A program made the position numbers and the translations under genes. A stretch of 64,000 nt of DNA from Maea johnstoni (Eukaryota > Annelida > Polychaeta > Spionida > Magelonidae), in the NCBI GenBank assembly GCA_963942565.1, contig OZ012686.1, forward strand, positions 32,343,098 through 32,407,097, read 5' to 3'. Of this stretch, positions 35,940-48,997 are shown in pieces. The notes beneath the pieces were generated by a model. That model ran no database searches. It saw nothing but the letters and a program-made list of their open reading frames with translations, and was not told where the DNA came from. Each line of letters starts with the position of its first letter. The stretch's first letter is position 1.

Positions 35940-36169
35940 GGCCTGAAAAAAATTGTTTGTTTCCTGTAACCCTACCCTAACAAGTCTTTATTCAAAAAAA
36001 TTCTTACCCTAAGGTTTTTTCTGCCCTCCCAACTCCCAATCAACGTAAAACATGCATAAAACACACATTTTGAACAAAAAGTAATCCCCCCAAAAATCGT
36101 TTACCCACCTACCTACCCTATGTTTTTTCAGACCATTACAGGAAACAAACAATTTCTTTCTCCAGGCCT
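35940..36169 (+). mobile_element. MITE-B copy, full length
   Basis: 'ggcctgaaaaaaattg' plus TGTTTGTTTCCTGTAACCC at the left; 'ccattacaggaaacaaacaa' and 'ccaggcct' at the right. Confidence 0.88.
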
Positions 36170-36194
36170 TTGAGGTGGTGGAGACGGAGTTGAA

Positions 36195-36435
36195 CTTAAC
36201 CCACTCAGGCTCAAAGAGACAAATTTATGGCATAAATGCTCTCTTTATAATGAAATTAAAGAGAAAATATTACTTTAAAAATTGTTTGTTGAATTTCAGG
36301 ACGGAATATGAAAAAAGACATACTTTGAAGAAGGTATTTTTATCCATTCAGGCTCAGGGAGACAAATGGTATAAATGACCCCTTTATAATGAAATGAAAG
36401 AGAAAACATTTCCAATTTTTTTTTTAATTGAATTT
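36195..36435 (+). repeat. Tandem duplication, 2 x about 145 bp
   Basis: 'actcaggctcaaagagacaa' (near 36203) recurs as 'attcaggctcagggagacaa' (near 36347), followed in both by 'tttataatgaaat' and 'aaagagaaaa'. Confidence 0.8.
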
Positions 36436-37679
36436 TCAGGAATGGATGGAATTAATTCATAAAGATAGCCGTTGAAATCAGTGATTTTAAAGGTATTCAC
36501 CTATGTATGGCTGCTATGGCAGCAAGAGGGTGGTGCCAGCAGGAAGGGGTTACCTGAAGTGTTGTGCTGGTAAATGGGTTTGACCTTTACCATGATGTAG
36601 CTCCCAGGGTTGGTCTGTGGACCTCCTCACAGTGGCTGGAATTCCTTGCTCTATTCTGAGACCAACGACGCTGGGACGCACGGACAGACGAGAGGCGGCC
36701 TGCCAGAGAAAGCTAGTTGCCTGCGCCCTCCAGGAGCAGAGGGGAAAGAGATACTAGGTGCAGAACAGCGGGGGAAATTAGGCTGAGATTGGATTGCTCT
36801 TGGTTTCTAATCACAGACTGTTTGTTATTTTAGGCCAGTTAAGGTTACTGTCTCTTTCTCTCTCGGCCTTATCACTGTTGACTCACTCAGTCACTCACTA
36901 CACGGACCACAGGCTTTAACACTCGAATGCTCAGAGGCTCTCAAATGACTTATTTAATTTAGAATATATCTTTATAACTACTATTTAGATGAAATCTTTT
37001 TACTCGCCCTGAAATTAAGTCTTTTTATATATTTCAAACTTTATTCCAAAATGGGAAGTAAAGTTGAATATATGAGATCTCCTTATAACTCTTGGCGGTA
37101 ATGGGTTAAAATAAAAAACCTGCCTTGAGGGAGAATTTTTTTTTCAGGTTATTCGATAGGCCCAGAATCAGTGAACCAAAGCTTTGTTTTTCAGAGCCGT
37201 AAACTATAAGTTCTGCAATGAAAATAAGTTATATAGAGGATTCTGTTACTCATTTAGCTGTGCTGAGTAAAAAGAATGTGTCAACTTGCTAAAAATACAA
37301 TGTGGATCTACATGTAGTTTATACACAGTATCAAAAGGGAGAAAAAACTGACATAATACAAAAAATGAAATGTGCTTTTGTTTTATATGCCAATTAGGAA
37401 AAATGTCCCAAATGGTTTTGAAATGGCTAAATTGTTTTGGTATGCAATCTCTGTAATTGAATTATGTTTTCCTTATTATCTAACAGTTTTTTGCTTGTTT
37501 TTCATTATCTTGAACAATGTACCTTATGTCAACAATGAAAATTTTTTAGATTGCTATTAGATGATTTATTGTAACAAAGAATCCAATATAGAGCATCAGT
37601 AATTATTGCATGGTTAGTGGTTACCCTGCTAACTGAGTCCTAGCCTAGCTGCTAAGCTTAACTGTGCCTGCACCGATAC
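36436..37679. other. Unassigned intron DNA, largely unique
   Basis: Includes a GC-richer block at 36590-36790. No exon signature recognised. Confidence 0.4.
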
Positions 37680-37845
37680 TTCAATTAAGGCTTGTGGCCT
37701 ACTGTCAGCCATTTAGTTCACACAATTGCCACTGTAGGGGGTTGCAATGGTAGTGAACATATTTCCAACTACCCTCCTAGTATACTGCAGTGCCATCTAT
37801 CCACAAGGGATGATATTTGAATATGACCTGGGAGGATGCAGGCGA
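37680..37845 (+). repeat. Family-F repeat copy
   Basis: 'gcttgtggcctactgtcagc', 'catttagttcacacaattgcc' and 'agtgccatctatccacaa' are the complement of blocks at 56385-56560. Related fragments at 39075-39115 and 61478-61560. Ends not defined. Confidence 0.65.
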
Positions 37846-38208
37846 TCTGTGTCCCTGCTCATAGGTTTCACCATTAAGTCTGCTCTAAGGGCTTTGCTAA
37901 TATGGAGCTTGCAGAAGATCTGGCTAAAAGATTTGGCATTGCCATTAATCAAGCACTAGTTTTCTAGTGTTTCAAACCTATTTTATCTATATTGTACAAT
38001 TACATACAGGCATACTTTTGTAGTATTTATAGAAAATCTATAATAGAATATTTCTGCCCCCCATCCTTTCAACATCTTAGACCCCCAGTTTGCCTGACTG
38101 ACTTGAAAAGATATTTACAGTCCACCCCTGTGCATAGACGTCTTGAAAAGTGTAGTCTGGGTCCTTGATAAGTATGGAATTAACTTACTCATGAAGTATT
38201 GATACTCT

Positions 38209-38417
38209 TTACCCTTCCCATGCAGATGTGACTTTTGTCCAAAGCACAAGAATGCAAACCATCTAAACCCGGTCATGTTGGTATTCATTGAATAGCATTT
38301 GCTGAGGACTATCAGATGAATACCCATATGCCAGGGTTTCAGTAGTTATTCTGTTTTTGTTTTTTTGCATGGTTTTGTATTGGCCAAATTATTTAGCCAC
38401 TAGCAGCATGATGGTTA
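38209..38417 (-). mobile_element. MITE-A copy
   Basis: 'ttacccttcccatgcagatg' to 'agcagcatgatggttaa'. Near full length, with a short gap near 38257. Confidence 0.8.
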
Positions 38418-40019
38418 ATATTTGATGGGGAGTTTCTGGTTTGGGTCTGATATTATCTCGAAATTTTGCTGAAATATGCTTTTATGAGGTAGATATCCCC
38501 AAAATAGTGTGATATTTTATTAGGCTCAGCTGGCATTAACTGGTTAGTCACGGCGCTGTAATAAATACCATTCAAGGCAGAGCTGTGATTTCCCTATAAA
38601 TAAAGTGATTATTTACTCCATGGGTATAAACAAGCTCTTAAGCATGATAAATGACTTGGATCACACTGCACAGGGAAGGTTTTGGGCTCGTAGCTTATAC
38701 AGCCACAGCCTTGCCATTTGGATTGAAATGGTGTCCGTGTGTACAGGCCTGCTAGGGGAGGACGGTCGTGTGAGCACTTTGGTGAATACAAGACTATAAA
38801 CTGAATACCATTACCTTAATTTGTAGTGGTGAATAACCCAGAAAATACAGGTTGTACTCCAGAAATTGTCAGGGTTTTGTAGAATTTTTTCTGCTGCCAT
38901 CCAGGGTTGTAGATAGAGGGGTTCCCAGTGCGTAGTCAATTTTCTTTATGCATTGATTATTTGCAGCCCTAATGATGTATAGGCTGCAGCCCTACTATGG
39001 GAAACCTATAGTTTAATACTAGCCTGGATACTAGACTTGACTGTTTTTACTGTAAATATTATGAATCAATGGCACACACCTGCATAAGTGCATGTGGCCT
39101 ACTGTTGGTTATTTAGTATTATTATACCTAGCGTGAAGATTGCAAGCCGTGATCAAGGCTAATTGAGGTTCACCATTCCACCATTCCATCCTTGGCACTG
39201 GGATGTCATATTTGTATATTGTCACACAAGGGGGTTGTACATGCAGTAGAAATCATGACAATCTGAATATGGCCAGAGTGGAGGGCTTAAGTTTGATACC
39301 TGATGTGGGTTTCAAACTCCCTCAGCATACTGGTATTTTGCCTTTAAAGTGCTGTGGAGGTTTGTTACGTACAGAATTGAAAATGGTTCAACAAATGAGC
39401 AAACCTACTGGGTAATAAATGTAAAAGGTGGTGAGGACATTGTTGCAATTAAATGAAACTAATTAGACTTTAAATTAATGAATGTACAGGGTGTTGTAAA
39501 TGGAGATTGCTCTATGCATGTTACTTAAACATTAACAGGTATTGCAGTAGTTAACACCTATTCTTTATCAATTGATTATCAGTCACCTGTTTCAACTGGT
39601 GGTCAGTTTTGAAATTTAAAAGCATGAGTTCTCACAATCTGTACTTCACTGACAATGCATATATCATCCTCAGTTTCTCTGCAGCAACACAATTTAATCA
39701 CCTCACATGTCATCATGTTGCTATGATAATAGGATTGGACATCATTCTGGCTAATTGCTTATAATATTTCCTGCTATTCTCTAGATTACGGCAGATGGCA
39801 TTCTGAGCACTACACAGCATTATGAAGAGGGTTTTATTGCTGTAGAGAGAGAGAGGGGCATTCATTGTGTATTACTTCCAGGCCATTACCTGCCCCACTT
39901 GCCCTGATTAACCCAGCCCACCAGGGAAATACACTCACTCAATACCACTCGCCCATTGTTCTGCCTCATAAGCAAAATGGAAAGTCTGTGTCAGAGGCCT
40001 CGGGCACCATTATAATGGG
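38418..40019. other. Unassigned intron DNA
   Basis: Contains the small family-F fragment at 39075-39115. No exon recognised. Confidence 0.4.
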
Positions 40020-40345
40020 GAACCTGAAGTGCTTATGGAATAACCAGCAAAGCTCTGTGTTAATCTGAGGTAATAACCAAGAAAATATCAAGACCTTTTG
40101 TTTGCTGAACCAGCAAGGCTCTGTGTTAATTTGGGGTAATAACCAAGAATATATTGTATCAAGACATCTGTCTCAAACCAAGTGCATCTTATGTTATTTT
40201 TGATAATTACTGGAGAACAATGAGTGCTTACCGAATAAATAGCCAGTAAGACTCATTGTTAATTTGAGGTAATGACCAAGAAAATATCAAGACCTTTTGT
40301 AGGCTTGAACCGAGTGCATCTTATGTAATGTTTTGATAATCACTG
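40020..40345 (+). repeat. Diverged local repeats around 'gaggtaataaccaagaa'
   Basis: Three blocks, near 40038, 40105 and 40240, share 'cagcaa(a/g)gctctgtgttaat'-like text, 'ggtaat(a/g)accaagaa' and 'tatcaagac(c/a)'. The longer 'accgagtgcatcttatgt' part appears twice (near 40178 and 40310). Confidence 0.75.
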
Positions 40346-42179
40346 CACATCGTTAATATAATGTTTATGTTTATTAAATAGTAAAGAAAAAATGACCAAT
40401 AAGTCACACCCTACTTACCATCAGGTGTTAATACCTGTGTGTTATACAGTATAGACAAGATAGTGTTCTGATACTCCTACTACAAATTTAAACTACCTTC
40501 ATCCACATCCATTATAATAATATTAATGAAAACCCTTGGGCCCTGAATGTGTATACTAGTTATTTCCTTGATGACAGGTGTCCAGAAAAGGCCATATCTC
40601 TCAATATCATCAAAGTTTAATGTAGGCCTATGGTTATTCTCCAGGTGATTTATATTTCATACGGAGGCTTTTAGAGGGCCTGCAATATTAAGCCATTCAT
40701 TGACAGCAACTGAGCCCGCGTGTGCTAAAAATGCCATTATATTAATGAGCTCCCCCCCTTCCTTGTGACCTATGACCTTTGGCCTTTGGTACCTGGGCTC
40801 ACCTGGCCTGAAAGCAGGACCTGCTCTTCATAGTTTGTGTGAGGACCCTCTGGGGCTACCTTAATTTATTGTAAATTAAGACCACCCAATGAATTTGGGC
40901 TACTATAATTATTTTGCAAAATAATTATTGGGAAATATAGACCATCCTTGATCTTTCACTGGTAGCTCTTTCACAAAGTATGGATAACTGTTGCTTTGTC
41001 AGTATTTTCCTAAAACCTGGGCTACTCTCAACCCATAAACATTACAATTATCAAAAAGTGTCCCAAATAACTGAGAATTTATGGTACCAGCCATTTAACC
41101 CATAAGATCTCTCCTAGGGTTTAGAGGTGCCTGATATTTTGCTCTCTAAAACCTGAAAATAAATCAATTCTTGAATATGATAAGATGTTGAGGTAAATGC
41201 TGAATCTATCATTGGCTCTGATATCCATATTTTTCAGGTAAACCACACTAGAACCTAATTATCAATTGTTCTTTAATATTTCAGTTTGTTGAAAAAGACA
41301 TATATCTGCAATATTTAGCCAATCACCATTTATTCATCTGGCTAATTATATTATATTCATTACCAACAGTTACCAAGAGGCCATTGTAGCCCTTTATGGT
41401 TGCATGTTGGCCATGTTTAATTATAAATAGGCAGAGGAACCTATTAATCAATCTAAGAATAAATCAATCAATAATGTGATATATCAGACAAACACTTTGT
41501 CAAATCACCATGTGATCAATTAGTCTTTTCTGTTATAACGGTCACAGTGTGCATTATTGTGACAAAACAGCACTAATTGATCTATTTCTGTCTGTTACCT
41601 TTGGTCTAATATTGTGCCCAATGATAAATGGTGACGCTTGGGCTGGTCCAGCACCAGCTTATTGAGTTACACGATGATCTAGTACCTCCTTAATCAGCCA
41701 GCCTCGACATGGATAAGTCCTGCTTCTGGTGTTGGAGTTAGTCCATGTGCACATTGAACCCCCGATCCTTCATCTGTATAAAAACAAGGAACTAGCCCCT
41801 GCTGGACTCCAAGGGGTGCTGGTGTCAGTTTAAGTTGTCACTTACAAAAAGAAGTTCAGTATTTTTTTTATTCTTCAATTTATAGCAAAAAGTTTTCAAT
41901 TTTAGCAAATCACATTTGAAAATATATCTTGTTCTTGTATTCAACATTTGCAAAATTGCCAATGTTACAACATAGTGTTGCATCGATTATAGGAAACATT
42001 TATCCCTCTTTCTAGATTTTGGAGTACGTCACCAGTTATGCACTCCAATAGAATATGAGTAAAAAAGTTGTGTTCCAATTACCCGAAAGGGTATTTTTCC
42101 TCTTTTCCTCTTAGTATGCACAGAAGAACATCAGGAGACCCCACACTTTTGACCCTTTATTGTTAAACCAAAAAATAAT
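40346..42179. other. Unassigned intron DNA, largely unique
   Basis: The longest stretch with no recognised repeat family. No exon signature seen. Confidence 0.4.
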
Positions 42180-42410
42180 GTTGACCTTGAAATATTAATA
42201 TCAAATAATCTAGTTTGTTGATTGCTGGCACAATAACTTAGTGTAAAGTTGACCTTGAGATATTCACCTTGGCCTAGTTTGTTGCTTACATGCACAAATA
42301 TTTTTTGTAGTTGACGTAGTGGAAAGTTGACCTTGAGATATTCACCTTGACCTAGTTTGTTGCTTACATGCACACATTTTTTTGTAGTTGACCTTGACCC
42401 GGTCATCAAA
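42180..42410 (+). repeat. Degenerate tandem array, 60-80 bp units
   Basis: GTTGACCTTGA recurs at 42180, 42248, 42326 and 42387. The middle two units share 'gatattcaccttg' and 'cctagtttgttgcttacatg'. Confidence 0.85.
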
Positions 42411-42854
42411 ATCAATTTTTGAATGACCAGTATATTTGGATTGCCGCAGGGTTACTTTCCTATTCACAGTTTTAAAAGATGCCCATTAAAGACTGGTTGA
42501 GGTGACCCTGTGTTTACCCATAGAAATCTTTGCAATCTATCAGGACTAAATATTGACAGGTAAAATCCCAACACGAGATTAGAACTGCTGTGGTGAGATT
42601 GAAGTGGGAGGTTAAATAGAATCGATTGCGTCTGCAATGAGGCGCTTAATTCAGCTAGCTGGGAGACTGACAGCTGTAGGCAGCATTGAGCTGTTGGGCA
42701 GGCCAGGGCAGCAATATTGTGGCTATAGGGGCATGCTGATTTCTTTCTGCAAAATTACACTGCTATTCAAATATTCAAGCCTGCAAGACAATGCAAATCT
42801 GGCTGCTTGCAAAGAAAAGTGGCAGGGGGTTAGGGGGCATATATGATATTCATG

Positions 42855-43030
42855 GTCTTAACCAGGTTGGTGAAAATGCATGTCTCACAACAGCAGTCAC
42901 AAAATTTCTCCCTGATTTAGCTACTCAGCTAGATGTCAAATCCTTATACCACCTATATTTGATGGCCTATATCTACACTTCAGCCATTACCTCAGAAGAT
43001 GGTTTATTAGTTCCTTATGGTACTCCAAGG
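42855..43030 (+). mobile_element. MITE-D copy, partial
   Basis: GTCTTAACCAGGTTGGTGAA start, then 'atgtcaaatccttataccac' and 'cagccattacctcagaagat' blocks; right part absent. Confidence 0.65.
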
Positions 43031-44865
43031 TATGTTTCAGAGAGAGGGGTTGGGTTGAAGCATTGTATCACCAGTGAGTGATGTCCAGATGCATCAGCAA
43101 ATCACAAATCCAATTTAATTGGGCGATTGGAGTTTTATTTTGAGACATTTTCCAATGACACAGGTCTGATGAAATAGAAACTTGTTTTAGGTCACAAGGT
43201 TCATTTTGATGATTTTATTATTTTTCAGCTGCCAATTTACTGTTTAGTAAACACATTATCTATATCATTTTCCACACCTGCATAGGTAAGAAACACATGG
43301 TTTAAACTTTTTTCATACAGAAAATGAAATATTGGATGTCTGCATTTTGTACCTGAGGACCCCTATATCTTAATATACCACTGGCATTATCCAGATAATT
43401 GCAACACTTAAATGCAATCACCTGTCATAAAATCTGACCCTAAACCAATTGGCTGCAAGGGGTATATTTCCCCTGATTTATGACTAGTTTGTGCATAATG
43501 ACGCATCATGCTGCTAACCTAGCATGATCAAATGCTGGAAAACAATGGATTACAAAAACAAGTAAAAAATCACATATTTCTTCTTGAAAACAACAAAGGC
43601 ATTCTACCTTTTGTAGGATGCTTGATAACTCTTATGTGCTTTCTATGTAATCGATACTTCCAACTTTCCCAAAATGTCCTTGTTGAATCTTTGTTTTTTT
43701 TGGTACAAATCGGCACTCATAATGGCTTATTTTTCGCATGGTAATGAGGCAGAGCTGACCCAGCCAGCGGTGCGGTCTCCAGTCCTCACAGCCAAACACT
43801 AGGTCAGGGGGCTTCCTGTAATCTAGCACTATTGCCTGGTTGAGAGGTAATAAAGTTGTCTGGATCTGCTTAGCTAACAGGAAACAAAGCATGAGTTATT
43901 GCAGAAGGGAGTCAGATTAAAGCCACTTTTCTACTCTCTAAACATGTGAAACTGAACTCTGACGTACATTCTTGCCTGGGCGTAATATACCACAGCTTAG
44001 AGACGTACCACTGGCCATCTGCTGCTGGTGGAATTGATGTCAGTTACTAAACACATGTTTCCAGCTTTCCCTTTAAATTATTTCCCTTCTTCAACATGTC
44101 TTTGTCTACAATCTATGTGAATCTAGCAGAACTGGTTGGCCATATTTTGAAGAAATGCAGATCTCCAAGAAAGCACACAGGTCCTGTTTAATGGGAAGAT
44201 TTGAAGCCATAATATAGTATCTGAAATTTGATTGAGATGCATGTACATGGTCTGAATCCTTAGTATATATAAACAAGAGTGAGAGGGTGCACTTGGTCAG
44301 ACAACTTACGATTTTATTTTAGCTGATCAAATAGAGCTATATCTGAAAATTATTGTGAAACCCAACTGGAGCAATGATTTTAGTCAAAATTGTTTTCCTC
44401 TCAAAATTAATTTGTAATCAAGGTTTTTCCAATTGTGCCCAATTCTCTATATGCTGCAGATGTGAACTGGTATGGTTGATCTATTACCTCAAAAAGTGAA
44501 GGTTAATCTGACATAGCTATCTATTATTGGATGAAAGCTAGGTAATGGATTCATGCTAGGAAATATTTCAATGATGAGTCACTATTAAGCCTATCTTTGT
44601 TGTTAATTATCACTCTTGCCCATCAGCTCCTGTTGAACCTGCAGATGCTTTACCTGTGAACAGCAGTGAAGATCAGAAATCCTCCCGGTCATCAAACTCT
44701 ACTGGGGGATAATCTGAGCTGTAAAGCAGGGATTTCTCCTGCCTCCTCCACACAGCTCCTCCTGAAGGCTGTTTGTGCAATAATTAAGTGGTCTGATTGA
44801 TGGTTTAATGGTGTGCCTGAAGGCGGAGTGCTCTGGAAGTGATGGTGGGATGAAGGAGTGCTCAC
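43031..44865. other. Unassigned intron DNA
   Basis: No exon or repeat recognised. Confidence 0.4.
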
Positions 44866-45235
44866 ATGAGGAGGAGGAGGGGCAGGAGGAGTGGGAAGGG
44901 GGGGGGGGAGAAGAAGGAAGAGGACGGCTGGATTAAGAGAAGGAGGAGTGGGAGGAGGAAGAGGAGGGAAAGAGGGGGAGGAAGAGGAGGGAAAGAGGGG
45001 GAGGAAGAGGAGGGAAAGAGGGGGAGGAGGAAGAGAAGGAGTAGTGGGAGTGGGAGGAGGAAGAGGAGGGAAAGAAGGGGAGGAAGAGGAGAGGAAAGAG
45101 GGGGAGGAGGAAGAGAAAAAGGAGAAGGGGGAGGGGGAAGAGGGGGATGGTGAGAAGGAGGAGGGGGCTGAGGAGGAGATGGGGTAATAGGAGGAAGCAG
45201 AGGAGGATGAGCCGGAGAAGAGAGGGAGCAGTTAA
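44866..45235 (+). repeat. Polypurine tract (GGA/GAA-rich), about 370 bp
   Basis: Almost only A and G on the plus strand, with tandem 'gaggagggaaagagggggag' units. Gives mock Arg/Gly/Glu-rich ORFs in two frames. Confidence 0.92.
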
Positions 45236-45529
45236 GTGGCTGATGCAGACATCAGGTATCTCCCATGTGGTGTTGGAATTTGTGCAATTGGAAAATATAC
45301 CAGGATGAATCTTACTAATTATTTGATGAACCTGATTGGAAGAAGATAAGGAGATTCCCTTGCATTCTTAGGGGTTACGTACCACCACACGAGAGCCAAG
45401 CACTTTTATTGGCTGCTATTGTAAACAATAAAGCAGTCTTAAATCCCTATGATACTTTTTAAAATCATTTGAAAATGAAGCATACATTCAATGAATATCT
45501 GCATGCGAGTTGTGGGTTAAGATTTAATC

Positions 45530-45600
45530 AACATTTCTCCTGCAAATATTTTCCAAAAAGATGCTTTTGTCAGGGAGATTCCACCAAAGTGTTTAAACCC
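45530..45600 (+). repeat. Family-G internal fragment
   Basis: 'catttctcctgcaaatattt' and 'ccaaaaagatgcttttgtca' match the interior of 17783-18011. Confidence 0.45.
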
Positions 45601-46039
45601 CTGACTGTCTCCTGCAGCGAAGATTGAGTGAATGTCAAACCGCCAGTAAATCTCTGTGTCTAAGTATCTTGTATTAAGGTAATACTGCTTTCATGTGGTT
45701 CTCCATCAGAGCACATAGTCTATGTGAGCCGTGGGATGGGGTAGATGACCCTAGGATGACTGGCTGAGCATTTCCAATGATTGCGATGAATACCATTCTA
45801 TTTACACAGGGCAGGAATGATGTCCCTGGTGAGCCCCTAACTGCTCTAGTAGGAAATAACTGCTGATGTTCCACAGTTATGGATATGTGGACTCTGAGAT
45901 AAGGCTCAGCATCTGATCTTGAAAGCTTGGTGGAGAATCAGCTAAATCAGGCATGGTGGTGAATTAGGTATATCACGCATAGAGAATCAATCTGATGCCG
46001 CAATGGCAGGAATCTACTGATCTGACGTGATGGTCTTGT

Positions 46040-46530
46040 GAAGCTGAGCCATCCATTGTAGAGAATCAATTCAACATGGTATGGATAGGATTCTACTGAT
46101 TAACTTAACCAGTAGAGAATCAATTCAACATAGTACGGATAATATTCTACTGATTAACACCATATAGAATCAATTTAACATAGTATGGATAAGATTCTAC
46201 TGATTAACTTGTAGAGAATCAATTTAACATAGTATGGATAAGATTCTACTGATTTACTTCGTAGAGAATCACTTTAACATGGTATGGATAAGATTCTACT
46301 GATTTACTTGGTGGAGAATCAATTTAACATAGCACAGATAAGATTCTACTGATTTACTTTGTAGAGAATCAATTTAACATAGTATGGATAAGATTCTACT
46401 GATTTTCTTGGTAGAGAATTAATTCAACATAGTACGGATAAGATTCTACTTATTTACTTAACAATATATCAATTCAGAATAGTACAGATAGGATTCTACT
46501 GATTACTTTGGATACAATCAACAGGAGGGT
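46040..46530 (+). repeat. Minisatellite, about 50-bp unit, with degenerate skirts
   Basis: TTCTAC lies at 46091, 46145, 46195, 46244, 46294, 46344, 46394, 46444 and 46494. Units read 'gtagagaatcaatttaacat' plus 'agtatggataagattctact'. More degraded 'gagaatcaa' units continue on both sides (about 45925-47270). Confidence 0.93.
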
Positions 46531-47655
46531 CTTGTGAAGCAGCAATTGTAGAGAATCAATTGAAAATAGTACAGATTCAGATTCTACTGATTTACTTGGT
46601 GAAGAATCAAACATGATGGTCCGGTAAAAGCAGCCAAGGAATCAATTTGACTTAGCACTTAGTACAGAGTAAGATTCTACTGATTTACTTGGTGGAGAAT
46701 CAAACATGAGGAATGGAGAAAATCAAATGGGAATGTATGAGAAAATATCTGCTAATTAAACGTGGTGGTAAATCACATTTATCCGGCTGAGTAGAGAATC
46801 AATTTGATGTAGAGTATAGAGACTGTTAATTTTACATTGGCGTGTGTCAAACCAAATATACCAGGCATATTAAGAAATCAAATTTTAAAAGCAGACAATC
46901 TGCTAATCGAATATGGTAGTGAATATAATTTATCAAGCAGGCTAGACTGCCACTTTCATATACGAAGGTGACGGTAATCTTAATTGAACATGTCGGTAAA
47001 TAAAATAGAGTAGAAAATCTTTTGACATACACACCAGTATAGAATATATGCTAATTTTACATGGTAGAATACCAGACATCTAGCATAATAGAGAATCCAT
47101 AAGAGATTGTGGTGGAGAAACCTCCAATTAGAGTGTGTGGTGAACCAAGTAAATGTGGTGTGATGGAGAATCAATGCAATTTAGCATATTAATAGAGAAC
47201 CAACCGAATTGAAAATGATGGTTGATCAATTGAATCAGGCCTGGTGGAGAATTATTCTAATGAAGTATTATAGAAGGTGAAGGAAAGTAAGCATGGTTGC
47301 TATATATAAATATATTAAAAAAACAACGTGAACCTAAATCATCGAGCACTAGAAATCAGAAGCCTCATAATATGTTTATCATCAAATGTATAATAATCAA
47401 ATACTTTTTAGATAGTAAGTAATAAACTGGTAGTCTGTGGTCTGCCAGAAGCCAGTGGTAAGGAGGGAGAAAAGAGGGTAGAAAGTAAAAGCCTGTCAGA
47501 CGTTTAATCATAGTCTCATACCTAGTCTGGTCAGGTTGGCCTCCTGATCAGGTTGGCCTGGTCAGGTGCATATTGTCAGACACTGATGTTTTATAGCACC
47601 CACAGATGCATGTAAAGCAACTCAGGGCTTGAAATTAACTGGAGCCAGGAGCAGG

Positions 47656-47960
47656 GTCTTAGCCAGGATTTAGAAACTGGGTGCCCAAAATTGGCAATTG
47701 CAAAATTTTGGGGCGTCCAAGTTTTCAAGGGAAATCATAATATACCCAGATTAAAACCATGAACACATATTTAATTATTAAAAAAAAGTATGATATACAT
47801 ATATACAATGCCATGGAACTTATATTGAGGTGAAAATAATTCAACTATATGCTTAAAATTGACATTTCAAGAAATTCTTAACAAAAGATTTGGGTGTCCT
47901 GAAGGGTGGTTTTTGTCGGTTCGGGTGTTCAAAATGACACCCAGACATCCTGTTTTGGCT
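47656..47960 (-). mobile_element. MITE-C copy, full length
   Basis: GTCTTAGCCAGGATTTAGAA at the left and 'gacacccagacatcctgttt' then TGGCT at the right. Confidence 0.8.
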
Positions 47961-48339
47961 CCCTCAAATTTCTGTAGTGGCCCTAAGATATACTGTTTGA
48001 TATACACAACACTTTTAAGAAACTTATGAAGATGTAATTGGGCTCCCTTGAAAAATTATTTTGATGTAATATTCTAGTAGAGTGTGGTACAAATGTACTA
48101 TCTCGGCAGCATAGTATGATGTAAGCTTGAACAAGACTGGCAATGAATAAGAAGTTTCTGATATTGCATACATGACACTTGTATATATTTCATAGAGTCA
48201 GTTACATGACTGCATTATTTGGTTATGATCAATGGTATATTTCAATATTTTCAGCATTTTGCAGAGCTGGTCTTGCTAGTCTGTCTATCCAAATAAATAT
48301 ATGGTTGCATGTAATCTGGCTTATACTATAGATTGTGTC

Positions 48340-48449
48340 TAGTTGTTTGGTAGCTCTTAATGCAAGCTTTAATAAAATTCCAATATTTTCAATATAAGCA
48401 GCTCTTAATTCTAGCTTTAATAAAATTCCAATATTTTCAATATAAGCAG
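48340..48449 (+). repeat. Tandem duplication, 2 x 48 bp
   Basis: 'gctttaataaaattccaata' starts at 48366 and 48414, both followed by 'ttttcaatataagcag'. Confidence 0.92.
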
Positions 48450-48695
48450 GGCTGACAAGTGCCCTCAGCCCTCCAACTAAAAGAGAATAGAAAGTGTGGT
48501 ATGTACTTGAGTAAGTGTGATAGATTTCGTCTAGGTATTTACTGGCCACCACATGTTAACTGGTGCTATGTACTTGAGGGTGTGGAAGAGGTGATTTATG
48601 ATATACAGTTCTAAGGTAATGAGTTGCAAAGTGCTACTATAGTATCGCAGGGTTTAGGTGATAACAGCTGGAATAACATGCCACAAGCTGCTTCT

Positions 48696-48781
48696 GAAAA
48701 CTGCCCAGAGGTGGCGCTGCTTAGAAAAGTCACTGCCTTGGCTTTTGCTGAGCTGATTGTCTTAGTCAAGACATATTTTTC
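48696..48781 (+). repeat. Direct repeat X left of a MITE-A (partial exon copy)
   Basis: Translates in one frame as P-E-V-A-L-L-R-K-V-T-A-L-A-F-A, almost the same as the start of the open exon at 48998-49285, with GTG where that exon has its second ATG. Ends at the MITE's TTA. Confidence 0.75.
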
Positions 48782-48997
48782 TTATCTCTTATGCTGCTGG
48801 TGGCTAATTTGGACAATACAAAAGGATGGAAAAAACCTAAAAAAAAAGGACTGAAACACTGGCACATGGGTATTCATCTGAGAGTACTTTGCGAGAGCTA
48901 TCCAATGATTACCAACACGTCAGGGTTTAGATGTTTTTCAAAAGTATTTGCATCCTTGTGCTTTGGATGAAAGTAGCCTCAGCATTGGAAGGGTAGT
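48782..48997 (+). mobile_element. MITE-A copy between two direct repeats
   Basis: 'ttatctcttatgctgctgg' to 'cattggaagggtagt', full length. Its insertion point corresponds to the intact TTAA at 49109-49112 in the right-hand repeat. Confidence 0.85.

Noticed and set aside
44866-45187. Arg/Gly/Glu-rich proteins
   Set aside because: Two overlapping frames of one polypurine tract; no splice or start context.
48624-48854. Separate gene from the ORF upstream of the MITE
   Set aside because: Its coding-like part is only the duplicated piece of 48998-49285 and then it runs into MITE-A sequence.
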